Under the pieces are notes generated by a model. It was not told where the DNA came from. It was given only the letters and a program-made list of their open reading frames with translations, and did not search any database. The translations under genes and the position numbers were made by a program. Positions 33,767-42,880 of a DNA stretch of 64,000 nucleotides are shown piece after piece. The stretch comes from Chitinophagaceae bacterium (GTDB lineage Bacteria > Bacteroidota > Bacteroidia > Chitinophagales > Chitinophagaceae): positions 23,939-87,938 of the forward strand of contig JAIXWH010000066.1 in NCBI GenBank assembly GCA_027484165.1. Direction: 5' to 3'. Positions within the stretch are counted from its first letter, which is position 1. Each line of letters begins with the position of its first letter.

Positions 33767-34585
33767 ATGATACATATTGTTTTTAACGAAGCTGATGCGC
33801 AAGTTTTACAAAATGCAATTGATTTGGATGAATCTTTACAAGGAAAAATTGTTCTGATAAAAGACGATTATGCTTTAGGACCCATTGATCAGGTTTATAC
33901 CGAAGAAGGTATACAATGCAGAAAAGATTGGTGGGTAACAGTAATAGAAGGAGGTGATTTTGAACCTAAAAAAGTAATTGAAGATAAAACTGATAATGAT
34001 AAAGCAAAAGATTTAATAGAGACCTTAACAAATGATGAATCAGAAATGGTTTGGATTTGGGCTGCTCAAAACAGTCATGATGTTTGTGGCTATTATTGGC
34101 TTCTTACTTTTCTCAAAGAATTTCAGGGTAGGGTTTCTATTTTATACATGAACAATCTTCCATTTATTAATGAAAAAGGAAACATTTTTTATCCTTTGAC
34201 ATTATCTGAAATTCCAGCTAAGGAATTTTTGAAAGCAAAAAAATTAGCTCGTCCTGTTACTTTAAGCGAGTTTGAAGTAGATCCTGATGAATGGACAAAA
34301 CTTTGCTCTGAAAATAAAGGTATCAGAATTTTAGAAGGAGGTAAAAAATTAGTTCAGTATGACTATGATTTTTATGATTCTGATTTAAAAAAATATATCA
34401 TGCCTGATTGGCAAAAAGCGAATAAAATAATTAACAACTATGTTTCAAAAGCCAAACATCAAACCAGTGAAGCTTATTTGTTATGGAGATTAAAAGTGCT
34501 TATAGCAATGGATTTATATGAGGTTCAGGGTAAGATTGGTAATATGAAAGATTTTGAAATTAAATACAAATCCAAATCCGAGTAA
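33767..34585 (+). CDS. DUF1835 domain-containing protein
   Basis: A protein of about 272 residues. The N-terminal half matches DUF1835 (IHIVFNEADAQVLQNAI, LIKDDYALGPIDQVY, KDWW, IWAAQNSHDVCGYYWLL), and the C-terminal part with LSEFEVDPDEWTKLC corresponds to the usually attached DUF3658. Biochemical function is not known. The open frame begins at a TTG immediately before the ATG at 33767; I use the ATG. Its place between parE and parC, with short gaps, is an operon arrangement recurring in Bacteroidota as far as I recall. Confidence 0.85.
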   Translation: MIHIVFNEADAQVLQNAIDLDESLQGKIVLIKDDYALGPIDQVYTEEGIQCRKDWWVTVIEGGDFEPKKVIEDKTDNDKAKDLIETLTNDESEMVWIWAAQNSHDVCGYYWLLTFLKEFQGRVSILYMNNLPFINEKGNIFYPLTLSEIPAKEFLKAKKLARPVTLSEFEVDPDEWTKLCSENKGIRILEGGKKLVQYDYDFYDSDLKKYIMPDWQKANKIINNYVSKAKHQTSEAYLLWRLKVLIAMDLYEVQGKIGNMKDFEIKYKSKSE

Positions 34586-34606
34586 TCATCATTAGATTGA
34601 AAAAGA

Positions 34607-37123
34607 ATGGCAACAAAGAAAATTAAAGAAGAATATTCTCACAGCGATAAAGGAGTAAGTGGTCAATACAAGAATTGGTTTCTTGATTATGCGAGTTATG
34701 TTATTTTAGAAAGAGCTGTTCCTGCTGTTGAAGATGGTCTAAAACCTGTTCAACGCAGAATTCTTCATGCAATGAAAGAAATGGATGATGGTCGTTACAA
34801 TAAAGTTGCTAACATCATCGGACAAAGTATGCAATATCATCCTCATGGTGATGCAAGCATTGCAGATGCTATTGTAAACTTAGGTCAGAAAGATTTATTG
34901 ATAGATACACAGGGTAACTGGGGCGATGTAAGAACAGGAGATGATGCAGCTGCTTCTAGGTACATAGAAGCGCGTTTAAGCAAATTTGCGCTTGATGTAG
35001 CTTTCAATGCAAAAACAACAAACTGGCAACTGAGTTATGATGGTCGTAAAAATGAGCCTGTAACCCTTCCCATGAAATTTCCTTTATTATTGGCTCAGGG
35101 AGCAGAGGGAATAGCCGTGGGTTTGGCAACTAAAATTTTACCTCACAATTTTTGCGAACTAATTGATGCTTCTATAAAGGCTTTGAAGGGTAGAAAGTTT
35201 GAAATTCTTCCGGATTTTCAAACTGGTGGTACAATGGATGCAAGTAATTACAATGAAGGAAAAAGAGGTGGAAAAATAAGAGTTAGAGCAACCATTGAAG
35301 AGGTGGATAAAAAGACACTTGTAATCAGAAGTGTACCCTTTGGTGTTACTACCACTCAATTGATGGAGAGTATTGTAAAAGCAAATGATCAGGGAAAAAT
35401 AAAAATTAAAAAAGTGGCAGATCATACTGCTGCTGATGTTGAAATTATAATAGAGTTGGCTCAGGGTATTTCTCCCGACATCACAATCGATGCGCTTTAT
35501 GCATTTACAGATTGTGAAGTGAGCATTTCTCCTAATGCTTGTGTGATCGTTGAGCAAAAGCCGAGATTTTTAGCTGTTTCAGAACTATTAAGAATTTCAG
35601 CCGAAAACACAAAAGAACTGTTGAAAAAAGAGCTTGAAATCAAGCTTTCTGAATTACAAGAAAAATGGCATTACACTTCTTTGGAAAAAATATTCTTTGA
35701 AGAAAAAATTTACAAAGAACTGGAGAAGAAGCACGAGACATGGGATAAAGTGATATCTGCAATTGATAAAGCTTTTGAACCTTTCAAGAAAAAATTAAAA
35801 AGAGAAATAACCAAAGAAGATATATTAAAACTGACAGAAAAGCCAGTAAGAAGAATTTACAGATTAGATATTGATGAGCTTAATGATCAAATAAAAAATT
35901 TGGAGGCTGAAATTAAACAAGTTAAACATGACTTGAATAATTTGGTTGACTTTGCAGTGGCTTATTATGAAAACTTGTTGAAAAAATACGGCAAAGGAAG
36001 AGAACGTAAAACTGAGATTAAATTGTTCGACACGATTCAAGCAAAAACAGTTGCCATTGCAAATACAAAACTTTATGTGAATTATGCCGATGGATTTATT
36101 GGTACGTCTCTTAAGAAAGATGAATTTATATTGGAGTGCAGCGACTTAGATGATATTATCGCTTTCACCAAAGGTGGTGTTATGAAGGTTGTTCGAGTAT
36201 CAGATAAAGTATTCATAGGTAAGGATATATTACATGTAGCCATCTTTCAAAAAAATGATGAGCGTACTACTTATAATATGATTTATGTTGATGGTAAAAC
36301 AGGTACAAGTTTTGCAAAGCGGTTTAATGTAACAGGAATTACCAGAGAAAAAGAATACGATTTAACTAAAGGCTCTGAAAAAAGCAAGGTTCATTATTTT
36401 ACAGCAAATCCTAATGGTGAGGCAGAACAGGTTCGTATTATTTTAAGTCCAAATTGCAGTGCAAGAAACAAAGAACTTGATTTTTATTTTGAAGAAATGG
36501 AAATCAAAGGGAGAAGCAGCATAGGTAATCAAGTTACAAAATATCCCATAAAGTCAGTCAAGTTTAAAGAAGCAGGTAAGTCAACATTAAGCGCTAAAAA
36601 ACTTTGGTTTGATGATAAGTTCGGAAGATTGAGCACAGAAGAAAAAGGAGAGTACTTAGGTATGTTTGATGCAGAAGATAGAATTTTAGTGATTTATAAT
36701 GATGGTAATTATGAAATCACTGATCAGGAATTAACACAAAAATTTGATCCAGAAAAAGTGTTACTTATTGAAAAGTATAATGCAGATAAAATAATAACTG
36801 CAGTGTATCTTGATAATGACAAACTGCAATACAATATCAAGCGATTTAAAATAGAAACTACCACAGTGGGTACAAAATTCTTTTTTATCAAAGAAGGTAA
36901 AGGGAATGTACTTGAAACTGTTACAACGGTTTCCGATCCTATACTAAAAGTAAAGAGTGGAAGAGGCCAACAAATCAGTAATGCTAAGTTTAAAGTAGCA
37001 AAACTAGTGGAAGTGATGGGATGGAAAGCAGTTGGGTCTAAATTAGTTGATTTTTCTAAATCTGTTGAAATGGAATGGGAGATAGGAAAAGATGCCAACA
37101 ATAATCAGGGGGAATTATTTTAA
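34607..37123 (+). CDS. parC: DNA topoisomerase IV, subunit A
   Basis: An 838-residue DNA-cleaving subunit. The N-terminal winged-helix domain has DGLKPVQRRILHAM, the quinolone-contact region YHPHGDASIADAIV, and the catalytic tyrosine Tyr119 in AAASRYIEARLS. A coiled coil follows around residues 430-460, then a C-terminal beta-pinwheel in which the GyrA-box QRRGGKG is not seen, in keeping with ParC. The last residues are acidic (NNNQGELF). It is the final gene of the parE-parC operon and is followed by an inverted repeat shared with the ABC-F gene. Confidence 0.92.
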   Translation: MATKKIKEEYSHSDKGVSGQYKNWFLDYASYVILERAVPAVEDGLKPVQRRILHAMKEMDDGRYNKVANIIGQSMQYHPHGDASIADAIVNLGQKDLLIDTQGNWGDVRTGDDAAASRYIEARLSKFALDVAFNAKTTNWQLSYDGRKNEPVTLPMKFPLLLAQGAEGIAVGLATKILPHNFCELIDASIKALKGRKFEILPDFQTGGTMDASNYNEGKRGGKIRVRATIEEVDKKTLVIRSVPFGVTTTQLMESIVKANDQGKIKIKKVADHTAADVEIIIELAQGISPDITIDALYAFTDCEVSISPNACVIVEQKPRFLAVSELLRISAENTKELLKKELEIKLSELQEKWHYTSLEKIFFEEKIYKELEKKHETWDKVISAIDKAFEPFKKKLKREITKEDILKLTEKPVRRIYRLDIDELNDQIKNLEAEIKQVKHDLNNLVDFAVAYYENLLKKYGKGRERKTEIKLFDTIQAKTVAIANTKLYVNYADGFIGTSLKKDEFILECSDLDDIIAFTKGGVMKVVRVSDKVFIGKDILHVAIFQKNDERTTYNMIYVDGKTGTSFAKRFNVTGITREKEYDLTKGSEKSKVHYFTANPNGEAEQVRIILSPNCSARNKELDFYFEEMEIKGRSSIGNQVTKYPIKSVKFKEAGKSTLSAKKLWFDDKFGRLSTEEKGEYLGMFDAEDRILVIYNDGNYEITDQELTQKFDPEKVLLIEKYNADKIITAVYLDNDKLQYNIKRFKIETTTVGTKFFFIKEGKGNVLETVTTVSDPILKVKSGRGQQISNAKFKVAKLVEVMGWKAVGSKLVDFSKSVEMEWEIGKDANNNQGELF

Positions 37124-37131
37124 TATCAATA

Positions 37132-37169
37132 AATTGTTAGCTTTAGTTTTAAAGCCATAGCTAACAATT
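37132..37169. terminator. Inverted repeat between parC and the ABC-F gene
   Basis: An 11-bp stem, AATTGTTAGCT (37132-37142) with AGCTAACAATT (37159-37169); the inner bases can pair further. There is no long T run, so termination would be modest. It overlaps the last bases of the ABC-F coding region. Confidence 0.5.
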
Positions 37170-39105
37170 AATTTTCTAATTCCATTATTTTTTCAAAGAT
37201 TGTTTCATATTCCTTGTTTGCTAAATCTAAATCCTGAGATGTTAATTTATAGTCTGATTCAACCTTTAAAAATTTTTCTTTATCTCCATATACATCAGGA
37301 GTAGCCAATTGATTTTCCAATTCAGATTTCTTATCATTTAGTTTACTGATTTTCTCCTCAAGTTGTTTGAACTGATTTTTTAATTTTTGTAATTCCTTTT
37401 TTGCGTCGTTGGATAAGTTTTTTTCGATAGTTTTTTCTTGCTTGGGCTCTACTTTTTCAATCTTTGCAACTACAGTTTCATTTTTTTTATTTGCTGCTTC
37501 AGCCTTCAGTTTTCTTTCTTTCCAGTCTTCCCATTCAGCATAAGTGCCTTTAAATTCTCTTATTTTTTGATCATCAATCTCCCAGATTTTATTGGCAATT
37601 CTTGAAATGAAATAACGGTCATGACTAACTAAAATTAAACTGCCTTCATATTTATTTAAAGCTTCAACAAGCAAATCAACAGAATGGATATCCAAATGAT
37701 TGGTAGGTTCATCTAGCATTAAAAAATTGGCTTTGCTTGCAATAACTTTAGCCAAAGCAACACGAGCCTTTTCGCCTCCACTCAATACTTTTACTTTTTT
37801 CTCAACAGCATCTCCGCTAAAAAGAAAAGATCCCAACAAAGCCCTTAATTCAAGATCGTTTTTCCCACTTCTCGCATCCTTCATCTCTTCCAATATATCA
37901 TTGTTCAAGTTTAAAGCTTCAAGTTGATGCTGTGCGTAAAATGATTCCATTACATTATGCCCCCACTCACGCTCACCATCAAACGCTTCAGTATCTGCAA
38001 TGATTCTCAATAAGGTAGATTTACCTTTACCATTGGCACCAATCAATGCAATTTTATCTCCACGATCAATTTCGGCACCGGTGTTTTCAACAATATGAAC
38101 ATCTTTGAAGCGTTTGCTGATATTTTTTAATGTGCAAATGATTTTGCCTGGTTGTCTTTCAACAGCAAAATTAATTCTCATATTAGGTCGCTCAATTTCA
38201 ACATCTTCAATTCTATCGAGTTTATCCAAACGCTTTACGATACTTTGTGCCTGTGCAGCTTTGCTCGCTTTAGCTTTAAATCTTTCAACGAATCGCTCTT
38301 GCTGCCTGATGTAATCCTGTTGATTCTCAAACGCCTTTTTTTGCATGTCTACGCGAATCTCTTTCTCTTTTTCGTAATAAGAATAATTCCCAGTATAAAA
38401 ATTGAGTTGTTGTTGATACAATTCAACTATTTTATTACACATTCTGTCTAAAAAGAAACGATCATGTGAAACGATTACAACCGCTCCTTGATAATGAGAT
38501 AAATATTTCTCCAACCATTCAATACTGGGTAAATCAAGGTGATTCGTAGGTTCATCCAATAATAATACATCGGGATGTTGTAAAATCATTTTGGCTAACA
38601 AAACCCTCATACGCCAACCTCCACTGAAATTCTTGTAGGGTTTATGCAATTCAGCATTGGTAAATCCCAATCCTTGCAAAATCTCTTCAGTTCGATGATG
38701 TATGCTATATCCATCCAACACATCCATTTCGTGTAATAAATCTGCATACTGCATGGCCAATTTTTCATCGCCAGTAATGGAAAGTTCTTCACCCATCACT
38801 TCGATTTCTCTTTCCAATTGTTTTACTCTTTCAAACGCGCCCAATGCCACTTCCAGAATGGAATCTTCTGTATCGAAGCCTAGCAAATCCTGATGTAAAA
38901 AACCAATGGTAGTTTCTCTTCCTTTTTCAACAGTTCCCTTTGCAGGTGTATATTGACCAGTGAGAACTTTTAATAAAGTTGATTTACCGGTTCCGTTATA
39001 GCCAATTAGACCAATTCTTTCGTTGGGTTGAATATGCCATGTCGCATCTTCCACAATCGTTCTGGCCCCAAATTCAAATGTCACATTTTGTAATCCTAGT
39101 AGCAT
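37168..39105 (-). CDS. ABC-F family ribosome-associated ATPase
   Basis: A 645-residue protein with two ABC ATPase domains and no membrane segments. Domain 1: GYNGTGKST, FSGGWRMRVLLAK, VLLLDEPTNHLD. Domain 2: GANGKGKST, LSGGEKARVALAK, FLMLDEPTNHLD. Between them is the ABC-F linker (P-site tRNA interaction motif, rich in Arg/Lys: RQQERFVERFKAKASKA). The C-terminus is a charged coiled coil (about residues 540-645), as in Uup-type members. Such proteins act on ribosomes; some protect from antibiotics, but nothing here identifies a resistance role. Confidence 0.92.
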   Translation of the reverse strand: MLLGLQNVTFEFGARTIVEDATWHIQPNERIGLIGYNGTGKSTLLKVLTGQYTPAKGTVEKGRETTIGFLHQDLLGFDTEDSILEVALGAFERVKQLEREIEVMGEELSITGDEKLAMQYADLLHEMDVLDGYSIHHRTEEILQGLGFTNAELHKPYKNFSGGWRMRVLLAKMILQHPDVLLLDEPTNHLDLPSIEWLEKYLSHYQGAVVIVSHDRFFLDRMCNKIVELYQQQLNFYTGNYSYYEKEKEIRVDMQKKAFENQQDYIRQQERFVERFKAKASKAAQAQSIVKRLDKLDRIEDVEIERPNMRINFAVERQPGKIICTLKNISKRFKDVHIVENTGAEIDRGDKIALIGANGKGKSTLLRIIADTEAFDGEREWGHNVMESFYAQHQLEALNLNNDILEEMKDARSGKNDLELRALLGSFLFSGDAVEKKVKVLSGGEKARVALAKVIASKANFLMLDEPTNHLDIHSVDLLVEALNKYEGSLILVSHDRYFISRIANKIWEIDDQKIREFKGTYAEWEDWKERKLKAEAANKKNETVVAKIEKVEPKQEKTIEKNLSNDAKKELQKLKNQFKQLEEKISKLNDKKSELENQLATPDVYGDKEKFLKVESDYKLTSQDLDLANKEYETIFEKIMELEN

Positions 39106-39130
39106 TATGTTCTTTTTTGCTGATTTTTTG

Positions 39131-39163
39131 CAAAAATAGCTGATTAATCTCAGTACTTATCAA
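39131..39163 (-). promoter_or_regulatory. Promoter of the ABC-F gene
   Basis: On the minus strand: TTG (39163-39161), 22-bp spacer, TATTTTTG (39138-39131), about 25 bp before the ATG at 39105. The -7 box overlaps a palindrome TTTTTGCAAAAA at 39125-39136. Confidence 0.6.
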
Positions 39164-39237
39164 TCACATCAGTTTACAAACAGAATAATTGAATAAATAA
39201 AGAACATTTAATGGGTGAGAAACGTTATTTAATACAT

Positions 39238-39245
39238 TAATTTTG
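39238..39245 (+). promoter_or_regulatory. -7 element of the DUF3347 / TonB-receptor operon
   Basis: TAATTTTG, a full TAnnTTTG match, 74 bp before the ATG at 39320. The upstream TTG is missing, so the promoter may need help. Confidence 0.4.
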
Positions 39246-39319
39246 CAAATAATTTATACAACATCACAAAAGCTAATGAATTTTAAGCCAGAACATCTTT
39301 ATAAGACAAAATAATTAAT

Positions 39320-39934
39320 ATGATTAAAAGAATTTTAATTTATTTGGGATGTGCCGTAATCCTTTTTTTTGTTTACCAGCTTTTTCTGAAAAAAAAGAAA
39401 TCTGATACAGCAAAACAAGTTGAATTGATTACGCCCAAAAAGCACTCTCAAGCATTTAATGATAACATAAATAAAGTAGTAGATGCTTATTTAGATTTAA
39501 AAAATGCATTTGTAGAGGCAGATACAACTGAAATAAAATTAAAAACCAATAATTTTATTAATACACTAAATAAAATTGACACCGCTGAATTAAGAAAAGA
39601 TACTTCTAGTATTTTTGAAACAGTAATTATGACTATTAATGATATTCGTTCAAATGCAGAATCGATAAATAACCAGCATGATATCACTGAAATGAGAAAA
39701 GATTTCAGCAGTTTAACCGATATGATGTTCCCTTCATTTTTTTACGCAATCAAATATGAAGGACAAACTATGTATTTGCAAAATTGTCCGATGGCATTCG
39801 ATGATTCTATTCCTGCAAATTGGATCAGTAATAGCAGTGAAATCATGAACCCATATCTTGGAAAAAAACATCCTAAATATCTATCGGGTATGCTTAACTG
39901 TGGTGAAATCAAAGATTCAATTACTGCTCAATAA
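39320..39934 (+). CDS. DUF3347 domain-containing membrane-anchored protein
   Basis: A 204-residue protein with one N-terminal membrane segment (about residues 5-22) followed by a Lys-rich stop and a periplasmic helical domain. The C-terminal half matches DUF3347: YLDLKNAFVEADTTEIKL, then MYLQNCPMAFDDS and SSEIMNPYLGKKH ending LNCGEIKD. DUF3347 domains often accompany heavy-metal efflux adaptors and copper proteins, and the 'CPMA...NPYxGxxML.CG' residues could bind metal. It precedes a TonB-dependent receptor by 6 bp, suggesting a shared uptake or sensing role (inference). Confidence 0.8.
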   Translation: MIKRILIYLGCAVILFFVYQLFLKKKKSDTAKQVELITPKKHSQAFNDNINKVVDAYLDLKNAFVEADTTEIKLKTNNFINTLNKIDTAELRKDTSSIFETVIMTINDIRSNAESINNQHDITEMRKDFSSLTDMMFPSFFYAIKYEGQTMYLQNCPMAFDDSIPANWISNSSEIMNPYLGKKHPKYLSGMLNCGEIKDSITAQ

Positions 39935-39940
39935 TTATAA

Positions 39941-42331
39941 ATGAATATCAATAAAATTGTTTTTACTTTAATTGCCATTTTCTTTATTTCTTATCATTCA
40001 ATTGCACAAGTAGATCAAAAAAAACAAAATTCAAAAAGGCATACAATTAATGGTTTTGTTCGCGATGGTGCCTCTGGGGAGTCTTTAATCGGTGCTAGTA
40101 TTTCCATTAAAGGAAAAAGCAAAGGAATTACCAGTAATCAGTTTGGGTTTTATTCAATCACTGTAGATGAAGGTACTTATGATATTATCTCTACTTTTAT
40201 TGGGTATAAATCTCAAATCATTTCTCTTGAAATCATTTCAGATACAACCATAAATATCAATTTGCTATCCGGGCAAAATTTATCTGAAGAAGTTATTATT
40301 ACCAGTAAAAAAAGAGAAAATAATATCAAGACTACTCAAATGAGTAAGAATGTATTGCCGATTGAACAAATCAAAGCCGTTCCTGCATTTTTAGGAGAGG
40401 TAGATTTATTAAAGGTGGTTCAATTATTACCAGGAGTAAAAAATGGCGGAGAAGGAAGTGCGGGTATTTATGTAAGAGGTGGTGGAGCGGATCAAAATTT
40501 GATTATGCTTGATGATGCTGTTGTTTATAATACTGGTCACTTATTTGGGTTCTTTTCAATTTTCAATTCTGATGCCATTAAAAATGTGTCACTGATAAAA
40601 GGGGGGATGCCTGCTCAATACGGAGGAAGATTGTCGAGTGTACTTGATATTTCTATGAAAGACGGTAATAATAAAAAGTTTCAAATGGAGGGAGGAATCG
40701 GTTTGATTGCATCCAGATTATCTATTCAGGGTCCCATTGTTAAAAATAAATCATCTTTTATTATTTCTGCAAGAAGAACTTACATTGACGCATTAACAAA
40801 ACCCTTTGTTAGTAAATCAAGTTCTTTTAATGGATCTGGATATTACTTTTATGATTTAAATACAAAATTGAATTATGAATTCAACGAAAAAAACAAATTG
40901 TATTTAAGTGGGTATTTCGGTAGAGATGTATTCGACTTTGCAAATTCAAAACAAGATCTAAAAATTAATATTCCATGGGGAAATGCAACAGGTACCATTA
41001 GATGGAATCATGTGTTCAACAAAAAACTTTTCGCAAATACTACAGGTATTTTCAATGATTATAGATTTACATTTAATGCTTTACAAAATAATTTTGAAAT
41101 CAAATTATCCTCAGGCATCCAGGATTTAAGCATCAAACAAGATTTCGATTTCTATCCTTATTCCAAACATAAAATCAAATTTGGTGGCATCTATACTTAC
41201 CATAAATTCTACCCATCTGTAATCAGTGGTAAACAAGATTCCGTAGTTTTCAACCCTCAGAATGCACAAATAAAATTCGCAAGAGAAGGTGGTATCTATT
41301 TTCAGGATGATTGGGAATTGAATTCAAAAATTCAGGTCAACCTAGGTATGAGATACAGTTTTTTCCAACAGGTTGGTCCTAATAAAATCTACTCAACGGA
41401 TGCTAATGGAAACAGTATTGATAGCCTTTCTTATAAAAAAGGAGAGCAAGTTAAATTTTATGGAGGATTTGAACCCCGTTTTTCTTTGCGTTACAGTATT
41501 AATGATAAAACAAGTATTAAAACTTCGGTAACTAGAAATCTGCAATACATTCATTTGGTTAGTAACTCAGGAAGTACTTTGCCTACTGATTTATGGGTAC
41601 CTAGTACATATAAAGTAAAACCGCAAATCAGTTGGTTATATGCAGCTGGGCTATTTAGAAATTTCAAAAATAACACTTACGAAACCTCATTTGAATTATA
41701 CTATAAACAAATGGATAACCAAATCGAGTATAAAGATGGTTATACTCCAAACACCCTAGAGGATACCGAAAATTCTTTTGTTTTTGGCAAAGGATGGAGT
41801 TATGGTACTGAATTGTTTATAAATAAAACAAAAGGTCGTTTAACCGGATGGGTTGGATACTCTTTAAGTTGGACATGGCGTAAATTTCCTGATTTAAATA
41901 ATGGTGAAAAATATCCGGCAAAATATGATCGTCGAAATGATTTAAGTATTGTTGCTTTATATGAATTGAATAAAAAATGGAAAATATCCGCATCGTTTGT
42001 ATATGGAACTGGAAATGCTACCAGTCTACCTGAAAGATTTTATTTAATTCAAAATGTGTTAACTCAAGAATATAGCAAAATAAATCAATACAGATTGCCA
42101 GCTTATCATAGATTAGATATATCAGCTATTTTAACGCCTAAAAAAAATGCTAACAGAAAATGGAAAACCGAATGGGTTTTCAGTTTATATAATGCTTACA
42201 GCAGAAAAAATCCTTATTTCATTTATTTCGATCAAACAGGAAGTGCTTCACAAGGTTCATTACAAATACAAGCCAAACAGGTTTCTATATTTCCAATAAT
42301 TCCTGCAGTAACCTGGAATTTTAAATTTTAG
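39941..42331 (+). CDS. TonB-dependent outer-membrane receptor with carboxypeptidase-like N-terminal domain
   Basis: A 796-residue outer-membrane transporter. Signal peptide to about residue 22, then a carboxypeptidase-regulatory-like beta-sandwich (about 33-115: TINGFVRDGASGESLIGAS), the plug domain (about 130-240: AFLGEVDLLKVVQLLPG, GIYVRGGGADQNLIMLDD, KGGMPAQYGGRLSSV) and the 22-strand barrel ending WNFKF. No SusD partner follows, so it is not a SusC/D polysaccharide system; small chelated ligands or a metal are more likely given the DUF3347 neighbour. It converges with the DUF1648 gene, 2 bp between stops. Confidence 0.92.
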   Translation: MNINKIVFTLIAIFFISYHSIAQVDQKKQNSKRHTINGFVRDGASGESLIGASISIKGKSKGITSNQFGFYSITVDEGTYDIISTFIGYKSQIISLEIISDTTININLLSGQNLSEEVIITSKKRENNIKTTQMSKNVLPIEQIKAVPAFLGEVDLLKVVQLLPGVKNGGEGSAGIYVRGGGADQNLIMLDDAVVYNTGHLFGFFSIFNSDAIKNVSLIKGGMPAQYGGRLSSVLDISMKDGNNKKFQMEGGIGLIASRLSIQGPIVKNKSSFIISARRTYIDALTKPFVSKSSSFNGSGYYFYDLNTKLNYEFNEKNKLYLSGYFGRDVFDFANSKQDLKINIPWGNATGTIRWNHVFNKKLFANTTGIFNDYRFTFNALQNNFEIKLSSGIQDLSIKQDFDFYPYSKHKIKFGGIYTYHKFYPSVISGKQDSVVFNPQNAQIKFAREGGIYFQDDWELNSKIQVNLGMRYSFFQQVGPNKIYSTDANGNSIDSLSYKKGEQVKFYGGFEPRFSLRYSINDKTSIKTSVTRNLQYIHLVSNSGSTLPTDLWVPSTYKVKPQISWLYAAGLFRNFKNNTYETSFELYYKQMDNQIEYKDGYTPNTLEDTENSFVFGKGWSYGTELFINKTKGRLTGWVGYSLSWTWRKFPDLNNGEKYPAKYDRRNDLSIVALYELNKKWKISASFVYGTGNATSLPERFYLIQNVLTQEYSKINQYRLPAYHRLDISAILTPKKNANRKWKTEWVFSLYNAYSRKNPYFIYFDQTGSASQGSLQIQAKQVSIFPIIPAVTWNFKF

Positions 42332-42333
42332 GT

Positions 42334-42858
42334 TTATTTCATTTTGGAGGAAGTAGATGCTAATATCATATAAATGGTAGGAGTTATAATAGACAATAAT
42401 AAAAGGGGTATAAACCACCAATCCAACATTGAATTATTTTGATAAGCTCCTTCTACTACTTGAGCTATAATTAATCCAAATAGAAGAGTAATATTCATTA
42501 GTATGATTCGCATTGATCTTAAAGCAATTCTGTATTGCTTTTCAGCATTTTCAGTTGTGATTTTAACGATATAATTAAATTTATGGGGATACTTAAACAT
42601 TATTCTAAAAAGTATAAACAAAAACGTGTTTACTGAAGGAAGAATCCATAATGTGTATTTTGATCCATAACCATCAACATCTCCTTTTAAATTAAAATGT
42701 GTGGGTATTGTATCAGGAAGTTTAGTAAAATGAAAGACAATATAAATCCAGATGTATATGAATCCAATGATTGTAACGCTATCAAGTATCCAATCAATTT
42801 TATCTTTTTTGACTTTAATGAAAGGTCGATTGTTGCTACTGCTATCTTGAAAATTCAT
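42334..42858 (-). CDS. DUF1648 domain-containing membrane protein
   Basis: A 174-residue protein with four hydrophobic segments. The sequence KLPDTIPTHFNLKGDVDGYGSK between the first two is the DUF1648 signature; the same module is found in SdpI-type immunity proteins, but the SdpI C-terminal part is not evident here. Transport or immunity function cannot be claimed. It lies 22 bp downstream of the hypothetical secreted protein gene in the same direction. Confidence 0.8.
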   Translation of the reverse strand: MNFQDSSSNNRPFIKVKKDKIDWILDSVTIIGFIYIWIYIVFHFTKLPDTIPTHFNLKGDVDGYGSKYTLWILPSVNTFLFILFRIMFKYPHKFNYIVKITTENAEKQYRIALRSMRIILMNITLLFGLIIAQVVEGAYQNNSMLDWWFIPLLLLSIITPTIYMILASTSSKMK

Positions 42859-42880
42859 TGTTGAAAATTATGATCAAAAA

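Noticed and set aside
37168-39105. Antibiotic-resistance ABC-F gene
   Set aside because: The Uup-like length and C-terminal coiled coil point to a housekeeping ABC-F; no resistance-type long linker is evident.
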